Notes: a model not told the origin generated them from the sequence alone. A stretch of DNA of 64,000 nucleotides from Ampullaceana balthica (GCA_944989445.1 CALYLW010000340.1:178478-242477), one strand, 5' to 3'; counted from the first letter of the stretch, positions 33,592-44,800 are shown. Program-made: numbers and translations.

Positions 33592-33798
33592 GTCGGACAC
33601 TTCGACCATGGATGGTCGACCATCGACGATTCGACCCCGGGCGATTCGACCTCGGACAGTTCGACAACAGGACGTTTCGACCACTTCGTATCTACACCGT
33701 ATAATTTTTTAATATATTTTTTAATATACTTTTTAAATTTTATAATTTTTAAAATTAATTTTTGGTATAAAAATAATTTAGCTTAAAATTATTATCCA

Positions 33799-34859
33799 TC
33801 TATATATATAATTCTCTTCATGGGACCATGCCAGGCAAGTAAGCAGCAAAAATATGTGCAACCGAGCATGACGAATGACCCTCTCTCGGGTCAACTAAAC
33901 ACAATTCTCTTCGTGGTCGGACCCTGCGAGGCAACAAGAAGCTGCATGTGCAACAGAGCGTGACGAATGACCGTCGCTCGGGTCAACTAACCACTGTTGG
34001 CACGCGTGGTGGTGGGATGAAATGGAAAAAAGGGGGTGTGGGAGTGGCTAGCAACAATGCACTTGCGTTTACTTGCATTGTCTTACACAGTAAATGTGAA
34101 ATTCGTAGTGTACTGGTTAGCATGTCCGCCTCATACGTCGATGGTCCTGGGTTCAAGCCCCAGCGAAAACATTGTTTTTTTTAATTTTTAAAAATGTCTG
34201 TTTTTGCCCGTTCTTTTACCCCTTTATTGCCAACACTAGCTGATTTAGTTACGGGTGAAGACTTCCTGAAAGACACAGTTGTCAAAATGGGATGTGTTTG
34301 GGCAAACGACTGTGAGCGAATGAAAAGAAATAACTCTGGAGAGACCCGCGGCGTAGCATACGCCGCAGACTTGCTCATAATAGACAGTGCAAAAAATGGA
34401 TGGGGGGGGTGAGAGTACAGACACAAACAGCAGCACCAAGTAAGGAAAGAATAGCGAGTAAACATGGAGACAAGCACACTGAGGTTGTTGTTACCCGCCT
34501 CCCAATTAATACACCATCCCTTAAACATAAACTGTGATTGGCCGACCCTAGCGAGGGTTAGTCATGTTTAGGGTTGTTAATTGCGTGTTGTTGTTTTTTG
34601 TTGTTTTTTTAACCGATTATCGATTATGTAACTCTGATTTTAAACCGATTATCGTTTTATAGCTGACTTCATAGAAGTTAGGGGTGTACCGAATTTCGCC
34701 TGCAAACGTCTCGAAACCAACAATGAGTTGGCAGTCAGCCAACCTTCACACGCGTTGTTTTGATTTCTTCGTGCTGTAGTTTGTGTCCGTTATTACTCCA
34801 CTTTCTTTGCACTCTCCATGGGCAAGTCTGCGGCGTATGCTACGCCGCGGGGCGTCTAG
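33799..34859 (+). mobile_element. H4 Helitron with tRNA-like segment, copy 3 (rearranged)
   Basis: Start A|TCTATATATATAATTCTC at 33799; 3' hairpin GCGGCGTATGCTACGCCGC and CTAG|T at 34856-34859. At 34340-34375 a second, inverted H4 3' hairpin (GCGGCGTAGCATACGCCGC) with the neighbouring GACTTGCTCAT lies inside, without a CTAG. The 5' 'GCATGACGAATGACC' segment occurs twice (33867 and 33959). It thus looks like a composite of two H4 copies in opposite orientation. Confidence 0.75.
34099..34170 (+). other. tRNA-like sequence inside H4 Helitron (copy 3)
   Basis: Acceptor AAATTCG/CGAAAAC, box A TAGTGTACTGGTTA, anticodon loop CTCATAC, T stem CTGGG/CCCAG perfect and box B GGTTCAAGCC perfect. The anticodon differs from both other copies, whereas boxes A and B are kept. 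Confidence 0.7.
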
Positions 34860-35689
34860 TTAAAAATAAATTAAATACAGTTTGAAATTGTTATTGGCAA
34901 CCAGTCAATATTTAACGCGAATTCATGATTGTGATCAATGCGCCATTCCTCTGAGGTAGAAAGTCCTTCCAAACCAATCCAACTCCACTCCCACCCCGTT
35001 CGATGTAATCGGACAAAACAAAGGCAATGTGGTCAGACAGTCCTTTCTAAAGGTGCCTACATTCTCTCTGCCCCCACTTACTCTATTTACCCTAGCCAGC
35101 TCACGGTTTGCGGTGGTGGTCACTGAGTGTAGCCTTCGTAACACGGGATTATGAAACCCTCGGACGAAATGTAAACAATGACGTAACGTTCAGTCCGGTC
35201 ATACACTCAAGCAGCTTGAATGTTATTGTCTGCTAGGCGGCGGTATAAACAATTGAAATTTATGAACTTTATATACTGACAACTTTGTACGGGTTATTAA
35301 AATCAGTATTTCTGCTAGAGATGTATACATGTGTTAAGCAACACAAGAAACAGAAGTGAATGCAAAGAGTGCGGGTTTGTAATAGTTTCAGCGCCTGCGT
35401 TCAGCATGTCGACACTTTCAAAAAAAATTTAAAAAATAATTTAAAAAAAAAGAAAAAAAGAAATAGCAACTTTCGTTTGTTTTTGTTATCACGGTGAAAA
35501 CCTTTGAACGACTTAAACTTAAATATATACATTTTTAAAACCCAATAATAAATTATGTCCTTTTTAGTTTTGTGTTTAGTTTGGGATAGGTTTTTAAAAA
35601 ATTTTTAATGGATAATATACAAAAAATTAATTTTTATAGATATTAAAAAAAAACAAAGAATAAATAAAAACATTTCATAATGTAGAAAC
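34860..35689. other. Interior of the modular-end element
   Basis: Contains a GC-richer stretch (34930-35240) with no convincing coding potential and AT-rich sequence to 35689. Nothing recognised. Confidence 0.4.
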
Positions 35690-35853
35690 GAGAGGGTCGA
35701 AATGTCCGGGGTCGAAACGCTCTGGGGTCGAACCGTCCGTGGTCGAACCGACCGGGGTCGAAACGTCCTGGGGTCGAAATGTCCTGTGGTCGAAATGGCA
35801 GGGTCGAACCGTCCGGGGTCTTAACGTCCGGGGTCGAAGTGTCCGTAATTCGG

Positions 35854-36240
35854 GGTGGAAGTGGAAAATAAAGCAGTCCTTGTGGTTTAAGGTCAGTAAT
35901 GTCCAGGGTGGAAGTGGGAAATAAAGCAGTCATTTTGGTCCAATGTTAGTAATGTCCAGGGTGGAAATGGGAAATAAAGCAGTCCTTGTGGTCTAAATTT
36001 AGTAATGTCCAGGGTGGAAGTGAGAAATAAAGCAGTCCTTATGGTCCAAGGCTAGTAATGTCTGGGGTGGGAGTGGGAATTAAAGCAGTCCTTGTGGTCC
36101 AAGGTTATTCATGTCCCGGGTGGGAGTCGGCAATAAAGCAGTACTTGTGGTCTAAGGTTAGTAATGTCCTGGGTGGAAGTGGGAAATAAAGCAGTCCTTG
36201 TGGTACAAGGCTAGTAATGTCAGTGATGGAAGTGAGAAAT
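35854..36240. repeat. 53-bp minisatellite, right part
   Basis: Seven further 53-bp units (ATAAAGC at 35868, 35921, 35974 and onward) continuing the array at 33331-33591. Period and orientation are conserved, showing that the element between them is an insertion. Confidence 0.95.
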
Positions 36241-36550
36241 TAGCTCCCACTCCTCTAGAAATATCCATATGGCCTTCAGCTATAAATAGCCTCTGTTAAC
36301 CAAGGTCATACTGCTGGCCTTCTTGGATGACTTGTAACCAAGTCTGGCGGATCACGTTTCAACAGACAGGAGAAGAAGTGAAGGCGGCCCGCTGGTGCCT
36401 TAAAACCAACAGCTTCGGGCAGATGGGGCTAGTAAACCTTGATAGGTAGCTCATCTAGGAGAGGGAAACTCCAATCTGAAACCTCCGCTGTCTCGTGGCT
36501 ACACCTAAGGGGGTAAACCCTAACCCTAATTTTTTTTTAAATGTATAATT
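36241..36550. repeat. SINE-like or other short dispersed repeat
   Basis: GC-richer than its surroundings, with GGGCAGATGGGGCTAGTAAA, GATAGGTAGCTCATCTAGGA and CTCCGCTGTCTCGTGGC, a text I associate with a dispersed repeat of marine invertebrates. No pol III boxes or tail identified. CCCTAACCCTAA at 36507 is too short to be telomeric. Confidence 0.35.
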
Positions 36551-36558
36551 AACATAGG

Positions 36559-38182
36559 CATGGGCGTAGGGAAGGGAGGGGCAAGGGAGGGCATTTGCCC
36601 CCCCCCCTACATTTGAGAAAAAAATGTCATAAAAATGTCATGAAGTTGTTACAATAAAACTGAACGAAATTTCCTGAAAGTTTATTACATGGAAGACAGT
36701 TTACATTTATCAAACATAAAAAAGAATTATATCTGCAAGTATAACTGATTACATTACTGATTGTTCTAAATATTCCAGTTGTTTAACAATTTCTGTAACA
36801 TTTTCAGCAAAAATCCGAAAGCTTTTTTTATTTATGTGACCATCTAGTTTCACATAGCAAAGGAACATATAGAATAAGTTTTCTTTGCTGATTACTTTCT
36901 CGGAAAAACACTATAATTGACTTAATTGTTCCTATTGTGTTTCGTACAACATTCACATTATTTAAATCGTTCACAGCAAGATTTAGTTTATGTGAACTGC
37001 AATGTACAAATGCTGCTTTTGGGTATTTTTTTCGAATTATTGCTAGTCTCATCCTTCTTTACCTGCCATTGTAGAACATCCGTAGTATCCTTGACCAACA
37101 AGCTTTGTCATATTTAATCAAAATTCTAATGAATTAGTAATGATAGTGTTGGTTAAAACTTCAGCTGTTCTATTGACAATTGGAATATATCCCATGAATT
37201 CTTCTGTGACCATCATTTTCCCATTTTGTTCTTTGACAAATCTAACACCAAGTGACATCTGCTCAATGCCTGAAATGTCATTTGTCTCGTCGGTAAGTAT
37301 AGAAAATGCAGCTGAATTTTTTGCTTCACGAACAATGCCTTCACGCAAGAGAGACCCACAAATTTCAATTATAGTGTTTTGCGTAGTTGCAGAGATACAC
37401 TCAGCGGTTACCCGTCAAAACGGTCCCAGACAAATTGTTAACATTTTTTAACAAAAACTTTAATTTAGTTTTTGCATTTTAAGCTTTCGTCAACTTTTTC
37501 ACCCTTAAAAGTGGCAAAATTGTAAAATTATTTCTTATGATGTTATTTTATTTCTTGTCAACAAACAACCGTTATTGGTACCATTTCGCGTAAAGGCTAT
37601 TAAATTCACTTTTGTGGTGTTATTATTATTGTTTATTGTTAGCTAAACCTGACACTAAATAGGTGAGTAAAAATACGAATATATTTGATTGTAAATTTTA
37701 CTATTAGTCCATCTATTAGTCCAGGGCCGTTTAGTCGGGGCCATTGTGTCGGAACCCAAATGTCGGGGCCGTTTTGTCGGGGGCCGTTTTGTCGGTGAAC
37801 CATACTCAACACTACAAGAACCAATTTACAAACGAATACCAAAAACTTCATCTCCAGATTCAACACGAAACTCTAACAGTTCATACAAATTACCAGAATT
37901 TGATTCTTTTCCACGAATTGCTAAAACATGCATGCAGCAAAATAGGATTGTAGAAATGATGGGACCCAGTTTTTAATTTATTAAATGCATTCATAAATGT
38001 TGTATTTTAGCTATTACAGAACTAATTTGTAAGTCTTATTAATTTCTAAGGATTTTGTCAACCATTATTTTATACTGAACTTGAATTTAGTTGAAAATTG
38101 TACCTGTATGGCATTGTCAGTTAAAATAAAAAAGTGGGGTTTTTTGCCCGCCCCCCTGGAAAAATTCCTAGCGACGCCCATG
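36559..38182 (-). pseudogene. Decayed ZMYM1-like hAT with perfect target duplication
   Basis: Ends CATGGGCGTAGGG and, inverted, CATGGGCGTCGCTAGG. The flanks AACATAGG at 36551-36558 and 38183-38190 are an exact 8-bp duplication. Minus-strand segments encode DUF4371-type transposase: AAFSILTDETNDISGIEQMS with SLGVRFV (37118-37348) and FVHCSSHKLNLAV (36828-37052). The C-terminal dimerisation domain is missing. A smaller element with modular inverted ends interrupts it at 37408-37793. Confidence 0.85.
37408..37793. mobile_element. Short element with modular GGCCGTTTTGTCGG ends
   Basis: Left end CCCGTCAAAACGGTCCC; right end five degenerate modules of GGGGCCGTTTTGTCG in reverse orientation (37725-37793). 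Interior AT-rich and non-coding. Same architecture as the element at 33592-35853 but a different module. Inserted into the hAT at 36559-38182. Confidence 0.55.
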
Positions 38183-38190
38183 AACATAGG

Positions 38191-39119
38191 CTCATTGATA
38201 AATAATAATTATGACAATAACATAAAAGATAAATCAAATAATTAATATCATTATTTTGCTGCCTGTATTATCTGTATATTTATATGAATATGCTTAAACT
38301 AAAAGATCTACTAGCTTAACCATTTTACCATTTATAGCCTATATATTGCGTATTAGTAATAGTATAATATTTTGCACACAGCAATTATATATATACAGAA
38401 TATATTATGAATTATAATAATAAGGAACAGAAAAATATGACCATAAAAAGGCTGTGACTATTGGAACTCTAATATTTTCTTATTCAATCTCATATTTGTA
38501 AATCAGATTTTTTAGCATGTAACTAAGGTATTAAGATTCAAAATAACTAAATAGTCCATTGGTTCTTTTCTCATGTTTTGTTGTACCACGGGATATAGGC
38601 CTCTTAACCTCCAAGACCACGAAGATCATTCGTGAAAAAACTTAAGATGAAGAAATCACTGTTTGCCAGTATCATGAGTATCATGATTCTCAAAATTGAA
38701 GGCTTCTAACAACAATGAGAAGTTGGAGAATTTTTGATGCCTTTTAATTTATAGTATAGCATAGATTGTATCCTCTCTCAGTAAATATTTAAATAATTTG
38801 AGAACCTCGTTTTAAGTAACAGATAAATATGATAAATACTTCTGAACATTATACTCCATGATTACCTAATTTAAGTAATGTCTTAATAACTTTTATTCTG
38901 AGAGAACCCTAACCCTAATCTTATAATTAAAAAATTATAGGGCATTGAAAGTGTCATCCTAAATAAGTTTGAAAAAGACAAATGCGAAAAAAAAGATCCT
39001 TATCTGAAACTCCAACCCTACACCTCCTGCACAACAATGCTACACACTATCATGTGACCAGAAATGCTGGTGAAATTAGAATAGAAATCTATGTTTATCT
39101 GATATCAGAGGCTTGAGTT
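38191..39119. other. Spacer
   Basis: AT-rich. An isolated ACCCTAACCCTAATC at 38905 is not a telomere array. No features supported. Confidence 0.5.
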
Positions 39120-39530
39120 GAGTACCGATGCCAATAGCGAAAATACCGATGCGAAAGTGTGCGCACCGTAATTTCAAAATAAAAGATTGTTGAAAGCGCA
39201 CCGCTCAAATTAAAGTATTGGGAAAAAAAATACCGCACCAAAATGAACTCGTTTCGAGTGTCCACATGAAGCTGTTCAATATCGAAATAAGATTTAATAT
39301 TTCTATATTTGTCTCAACATTTTCTTATCTTTTAATTGGTGTATTTCGGGCAAAAGGGACAATTACAAAAAATATACGGTACGTAAACCATCTGCAGGTT
39401 AAAATGAACCGTCCTGCCAAAGTTGGTCCCCGTCCGTCATTTGGTTTTTCCGTGATTGTTGAACTTACAGTCGAAAAGTGCAACATACAAACATACAAAG
39501 ATACAAACACCAACTGAGCTTTATAATAGA
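39120..39530 (-). mobile_element. H3 Helitron 5' end on the minus strand
   Basis: Minus strand begins TCTATTATAAAGCTCAGTTG at 39530, then GTTTG/GTATG microsatellite repeats and 'CCAAATGACGGACGGGGACC'. Homologous 5' ends lie at 53811 (plus) and 57535 and 54926 (minus). Its start abuts a CTAG end of another Helitron at 39531-39534. No 3' end was found for this copy. Confidence 0.75.
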
Positions 39531-40508
39531 CTAGCAGACCCATCGTGCGTTGCAACGATCTCAGTAAAAAGGAATACATTTATAGATAAAAAAAAGAAAT
39601 TACTTTAAGAGTCACCGGGCCCATCAGTTTAACATATGAATTTCGAAAATCTGTTCATTTTCATTACAAATATATAAATATATTTATATATATTGCTCAA
39701 TATCGTGTAAAATTGAATGAGGAATACAATATACTAAAAGTTTAGTAAAAACACATTCAGGGCCCCCAGCCCCGAGGAAATGGACATTAGAAGTTCAGTG
39801 CCCTATAGTAATTTAATATATGTTCTAAAGTTTTTATATACCAAGTTTGGTCAAAATTCAGTTATTTTCTCATTATCTTACAATAAAAATAATTTTTATT
39901 TAGCTAATAAAAGAAAAAAAATTATTAAGAGGCCCCCGGGCCCATTCGGTTCAAGATGTGCATTTTGAAACTTGTTCATTTAAATTCAGTTTCATCATGG
40001 ATATATTTCACAAAATCGTTCAAAACTGTTTGGGAAAAAATATCTTAGAGTATACCCAAAAAAAGACATTTGGGGCCCCCGGCCCATTCGATGTAAGATG
40101 TAATTTTCAAAATGCAGTTCCTTTTAATTTAGTTTCATAATCGATATATTTCTCAAGAACGTTAAAAATAGAATAGAAAATAATATCTGAAACATATACG
40201 AAAAAAATACATTTGGGGCCCCCAGCCCTGAACAATTGGACAATAGAAATTCAGTGTCCTTTGTTATTTTAATATGCGCTACCAAGTTTTTATATACAAA
40301 GTATGGTTAATATATATTCATTTGGGAATAAAATCTTAAACGTTTGTGAAAAAAAGACATTTTGGGTCCCCAGCCCCGAAGAAATGGACATTAGGAAATT
40401 AGTGCCCTATCGTATTTCAATATCGGCTACCAAGTTGTTATATACAATGCAGTGGCGTAGCTAGACATTTTGCCGCCCGGGGCGGTCTCCAATTTGCCGC
40501 CCTTTTTA

Positions 40509-40910
40509 GGGGCTGTCCATCAATGACGTCACGCACGGGGGGAGGGGGGGTCACACATTTGTGACGATGTGAGATGAGGGGGTGGGTGTTTAAAAAATGT
40601 GACATCACGTCAAAACGAGCAACTTTAAATAAAATTTCGACTTGCACATTTCATTACTGACACTTTATTTAATGACGTTTATGTAAAACGTCTGTTACGA
40701 TATTAGAATGCAGCGTTACACTAAAAACATACTTAAATGACAAAATTTTTATTTGAAACATGTTCATTTTCAAACAGAAAATGCGGGTTTTATGGGGGGG
40801 GGGTAAAAGCTTTGTGACGTCTTATTGAAGAAGGGGTCTAAGTTTTTTTGACGACGTGTGATATGAGTAAAAAATCAGCCAAAATCGCGTGACGTAATTT
40901 ATGGACGGCC
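40509..40910. mobile_element. GGGGCCGTCCATAA-type MITE
   Basis: Ends GGGGCTGTCCATCAATG and, inverted, GGCCGTCCATAAATTACG. Interior shares AAATAAAATTTCGACTTG-type sequence and GACGTCA with 20835-22604. 402 bp, non-coding, inserted near the left end of the hAT. Confidence 0.75.
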
Positions 40911-41340
40911 AGTTAGTCGATTATATTACGGTTTTTATCAATTAATAAACACGAATAAACAATTGTAATTGAAACGAAGTAAAGGTGGGGAACATGTTTA
41001 CCATTGCATGCCATATTTATTTAAGCAGTAATAAAAGAGGCCGCATAAGATTATATACCTATAAATACATATTTATAAAATACAAAATACAAAGTTACTG
41101 AGGTAGCAGGTCCTACAATGAGACAAAACATATTCCAAATTTACTCTCCAAAAAAACCCATTGACAATCACTATTCTTTTATTTTGTTTTTATGAATAAA
41201 TGATTTTTTATTCACAAAGAAAGAAATTGTATACATTAGTATGTAAACATATTTATAAATTTACTTTCCTCACTTCATGATAGAAAAATCGTGTTTGCAC
41301 TATCTTGTTCCATGGACTATGGAGAGTATTGGGATGTAAC

Positions 41341-42110
41341 TTCATCAATCACATCTGTCGCTCTGCCTACACTGCCATTCGTCAGATCAGCTCAATCCGT
41401 CATTACTTAACAGTTAGTGCCACAAAAACACTAGTCTGTGCTCTTGTACTGGCTCGTATGGATTACTGCAATTCTCTTCTGTCAGGTGTGCCAAAACAAT
41501 GCATTGAAAGAATAAATAAAGTTCAAAATTCAGCTGCCAGACTGGTGCTCAAGAAAAAAAAACATGACCATGTTACTCCACTTCTTCGCTCACTTCATTG
41601 GCTGCCTATACAAGCCCGTATTGATTACAAACTGGCCGTTCTCTGTCACAATTTCTTTTCGGACTCATGCCCATCGTATCTTACTGAACTTTTGTCGGTC
41701 TACTCACCCACTCGCAAGCTAAGATCTTCTGCAGACACACGCGTTCAGTCTGTTCCTGCGACACGCACCAAAACGTTTGGTGAAAGGTCATTCTCTTTTT
41801 GTGCAGCCAAACAATGGAATTCTCTACCATTACACATACGTAGTATTAAAACAACCAAGTCTTTCAAGACTGCACTTAAGACACATCTTTTCACAATTTA
41901 TTTTTAAAATTTGATGAAACAACATTTCTTGTAAATAATTAACGTAGCTTATGTATAATGTATTGTAATTTTTTGTGTTTGTTGTGATATGAAAGTTAAT
42001 TTATTACTTATAAGTATGTTATTTCTTTCATGTAAAGCGCTGTGAGCCCAGTTCCTTACTGGGATACAGCGCTATATAAATAATCAATTTATTATTATTA
42101 TTATTGCAAG
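41341..42110 (+). pseudogene. 5'-truncated L2/CR1-like LINE, copy 2
   Basis: An open frame from about 41341 to 41907 encodes a longer C-terminal part than copy 1: INHICRSAYTAIRQISSIRH, ARMDYCNSLLSGVPKQ, SLHWLPIQARIDYKL, FGERSFSFCAAKQWNSL, ending FKTALKTHLFTIYF. The nested 3' hairpin (AGCGCTGT...ACAGCGCT) and ATT tail match copy 1 almost base for base. Uninterrupted frame over 560 bp and near-identity to copy 1 mark it as a young insertion. Confidence 0.88.
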
Positions 42111-43886
42111 ATTTTGTTGCCTTTAATCGCTCATTGTGGAACGAAGATAATTTTTTTATCAACTTCAGTTTGGAGAAGCTCCTTTCATAACTAGTGACAC
42201 TGATAGGAATAGTTGAAAAAATTCATAGCAAAATTACAATGTTGGGTACAGAATTTTCCCATCTATACAGTTGAATAAATTTTAATACCGTAGATCAAGG
42301 AGGCCTTTTCCCCCGTTTTTCTAACATAATGCCTCTTCTTGTAGTGTAGGTACAACCATAAAACCCTGGATCCTTTTTCTTTCCATATTGAACAGTTCTT
42401 TATCAATGTCAAAACAGTAAGTTATTTGATGTTCAAATGCTTCATTTAGTTGGTTACAATGTATTAAATACAAATATTTTCTTGCAAGGACATGCAACTC
42501 ATCAAAGCGTTCTTTTATAATCCCATCCATGGATAAACACATTTCTCGATGTACTTCTTTTTCTAAAGATAGAACCACATCTTTTTAGCTTTCCCCACTC
42601 ATATTTTGTTTCCTAACTCCACGTTTAGTTGATATCTCCAACTCTCTACAAATTGTTTGGCTGATGTAACATATTTTTCCTATTAGCACATCTCTTTGCT
42701 CCATGCAATGGGTTTGAATTAATTTTAAAAAATGACGGGTTCCCATTTACTGAGATAGAAAGAAAACGATTGCATTGAATTGAGTAAAATTCCAGCATCT
42801 GATCTCATTTTACTAGTTACTTCTTCAGATGTCAATATTTCCAAGTCGCTTGAAATTTTAAAGTACTGGTATGTCTTTTTTCGAAATCATCTATGCCTAT
42901 TCTGGTGTCTATTAAAGGAGAAATTTGAATATTTTCAAATTCTTATCATAAATCTTAATGATTTTCCATAAAATAGACGAATTCAACTTATTTACATATT
43001 ACTTTATTAAATTGGATGGGCGTAACATTTTTAACGAATAACCGAATTTTAATGAAAAACACAAATTAATGCAATAAAAGCAAAATAAAGTAAATTTTTA
43101 ATAACTTACCTTACAATAATTTTCTGAAAACTGAAACAGTAATTTAAATGACTACTTGCAAGTTAAACACAATATTTTTACCACCATACCTTGTAGGTAA
43201 GTATTCGCGCATCATTCTGGGAATGTCGAAATTCCCCGTAAAAAACTGTCGTGGTGATAATAATAGCTTATATTATTCAGCCCAGCGGTGATGTGTTTTT
43301 TGGTACTTTTCTTATAAAAGAGTCATCTGTGACTTATACCGCTTAGTTTTCCAAAAAAATTGACACCTTTTTTTTTGCAATTTAAAATGTTTGAACAGTT
43401 TTCCGTTAGTTATAATATCCACTATGTAATCAAAAAGATGTTGTGCAAATTCATTAATTAAGCCTCGAAATTACAAATATTTTTGTTTCACCTTGGTTTT
43501 CCCCTCTGAAAAGAAAAAGGGCGGTTGTCGGAAATGGTTGTACTTTTCAAATGCCCAAAAATGCCGCCCCCTTAATGAGTGCCGCCCGGGGCGGACCGCC
43601 CCCACCGCCCCCCCCTAGCTACGCCACTGATACAATGTGTGATTAAAATCCATCAATTTACCTAATAGCTAACGCTTAAACAAATTTTTATATAGCTCAT
43701 ATAAGAAAAAATCATAGTTTGGGTCCCCGGCGCCCCATGAGTGTTAAATTTTGCAAAAAAGTAGCCAGTTACCATCCCAGGAGCGTACTCAAAGTTTCAT
43801 GGCGATCGAATGAATGGTTTGGTCAGCTATAAAGGACATGCATACATGCATACATACATACATACTTTGATTTTTATATATAATGA

Positions 43887-44769
43887 TAAAAGGAAAAACA
43901 CATTAAGGGGCCCCCGGGCACATTCGGTTGAAGATATACATTTTGAAAACCTTTTTATTTAAATTCAGTTTCATCATAGATATATTTCTCAAGATCGTTA
44001 AAAATAGAATGGCAAATAATATCTCAAACATATTCGAAAAAAAGACATTTGGGACCTCCAGCCCTGAACGATTGGACATTAGACGTGCAGTGCCCTTTGT
44101 TATTTTAATATGGGCTACCAAGTTTTTATATTCAAAGTATGGTTAAGATTCATTCATTTACTCAATAGCTATCACATAAACTAATTTTATATAGCTCATA
44201 TTAGAAAAAAAAGACATTAAGGGCCCAAGGCCCAATTAGTGCAAGATGTTTTGTTTAAAACGCCTGTTTATTTCAATCAATTTCATAGCGGAAATATTTC
44301 TCTATATTTATCCAGATCTTTAATACTTGAATGGGGAATAAAATCTTAAACGTTTGTGAAAAAAGACATTTTGGGCCCCCAGCCCCGAAGAAATGGACAT
44401 TAGGAAATTAGTGCCCTATAGTATTTCAATATCGGCTACCAAGTTGTTATATACAATGTTTGGTTGAAATCCATCAATTTACCTAGTAGCTATCGCTTAA
44501 AGTAATTTTTATATAGCTCATATAAGAAAAAATCATATTGGGCCCCCGGCGCCTCATGAGTGTTACATTTTGCAAACAAAGTAGCCAGTTACCATCCCAG
44601 GAGGGTACTTTAAAGTCTCCAAAAGTTTCATGGAGATCGGATGAATGGTTTAGTCGGCTATAAAGGACATACATACATACATACATACATACATACATAC
44701 ATACATAAATACATACATACATACATGCATGCATACATACATACATACATACATACATACATACATACA

Positions 44770-44800
<31 letters not shown>

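Larger units (their letters stand above)
33592..35853. mobile_element. Element with inverted ends made of degenerate 17-bp modules
   Basis: The left end (33592-33690) is a string of modules of the form GGACNNTTCGACC. The right end (35690-35853) holds about ten such modules in reverse complement (GGTCGAAACGTCCGG). Both outermost modules read CGGACACTTCGACC inward, so the ends form an inverted repeat. The element splits the 53-bp minisatellite. Its interior contains an H4 Helitron (33799-34859) and AT-rich sequence. No transposase seen. I do not recognise the superfamily; foldback-type elements have similar modular arms. Confidence 0.65.
40450..43629 (-). pseudogene. hAT transposon with perfect 8-bp target duplication, decayed
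   Basis: Ends CAGTGGCGTAGCTAG on both sides (inverted), extended by CCGCCCGGGGCGG in both arms. Flanks ATACAATG at 40442-40449 and 43630-43637. Minus-strand remnants: STIPISVTSYERSFSKLKLI with K-rich continuation (about 42118-42245, C-terminal dimerisation domain) and an 85-codon segment upstream of it (42321-42578). It has itself received a MITE (40509-40910) and an L2-like LINE (41341-42110). The uninterrupted paralogue at 44414-44500 shows the empty site. Confidence 0.9.
39531..43886 (-). mobile_element. H2 Helitron on the minus strand, interrupted by a hAT
   Basis: Start TCATTATATATAAAAATC at 43886 (A before it); short CATA microsatellite; repeated H2 segments with GGGGCC blocks. At the 3' end a hairpin ATCGT/ACGAT lies a few bases before GGGTCTG and CTAG (39534-39531). 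Without the hAT at 40450-43629 it is about 1.2 kb. No coding. The 3' hairpin plus CTAG is diagnostic for a Helitron. Confidence 0.8.

Noticed and set aside
34935..35144. Overlapping short frames on both strands in a GC-richer patch
   Set aside because: Both strands are open over the same bases, which is expected from composition; no family recognised.
36507..36520. Telomere-like CCCTAA repeats (also at 38905)
   Set aside because: Only two units each, embedded in ordinary sequence; no array.
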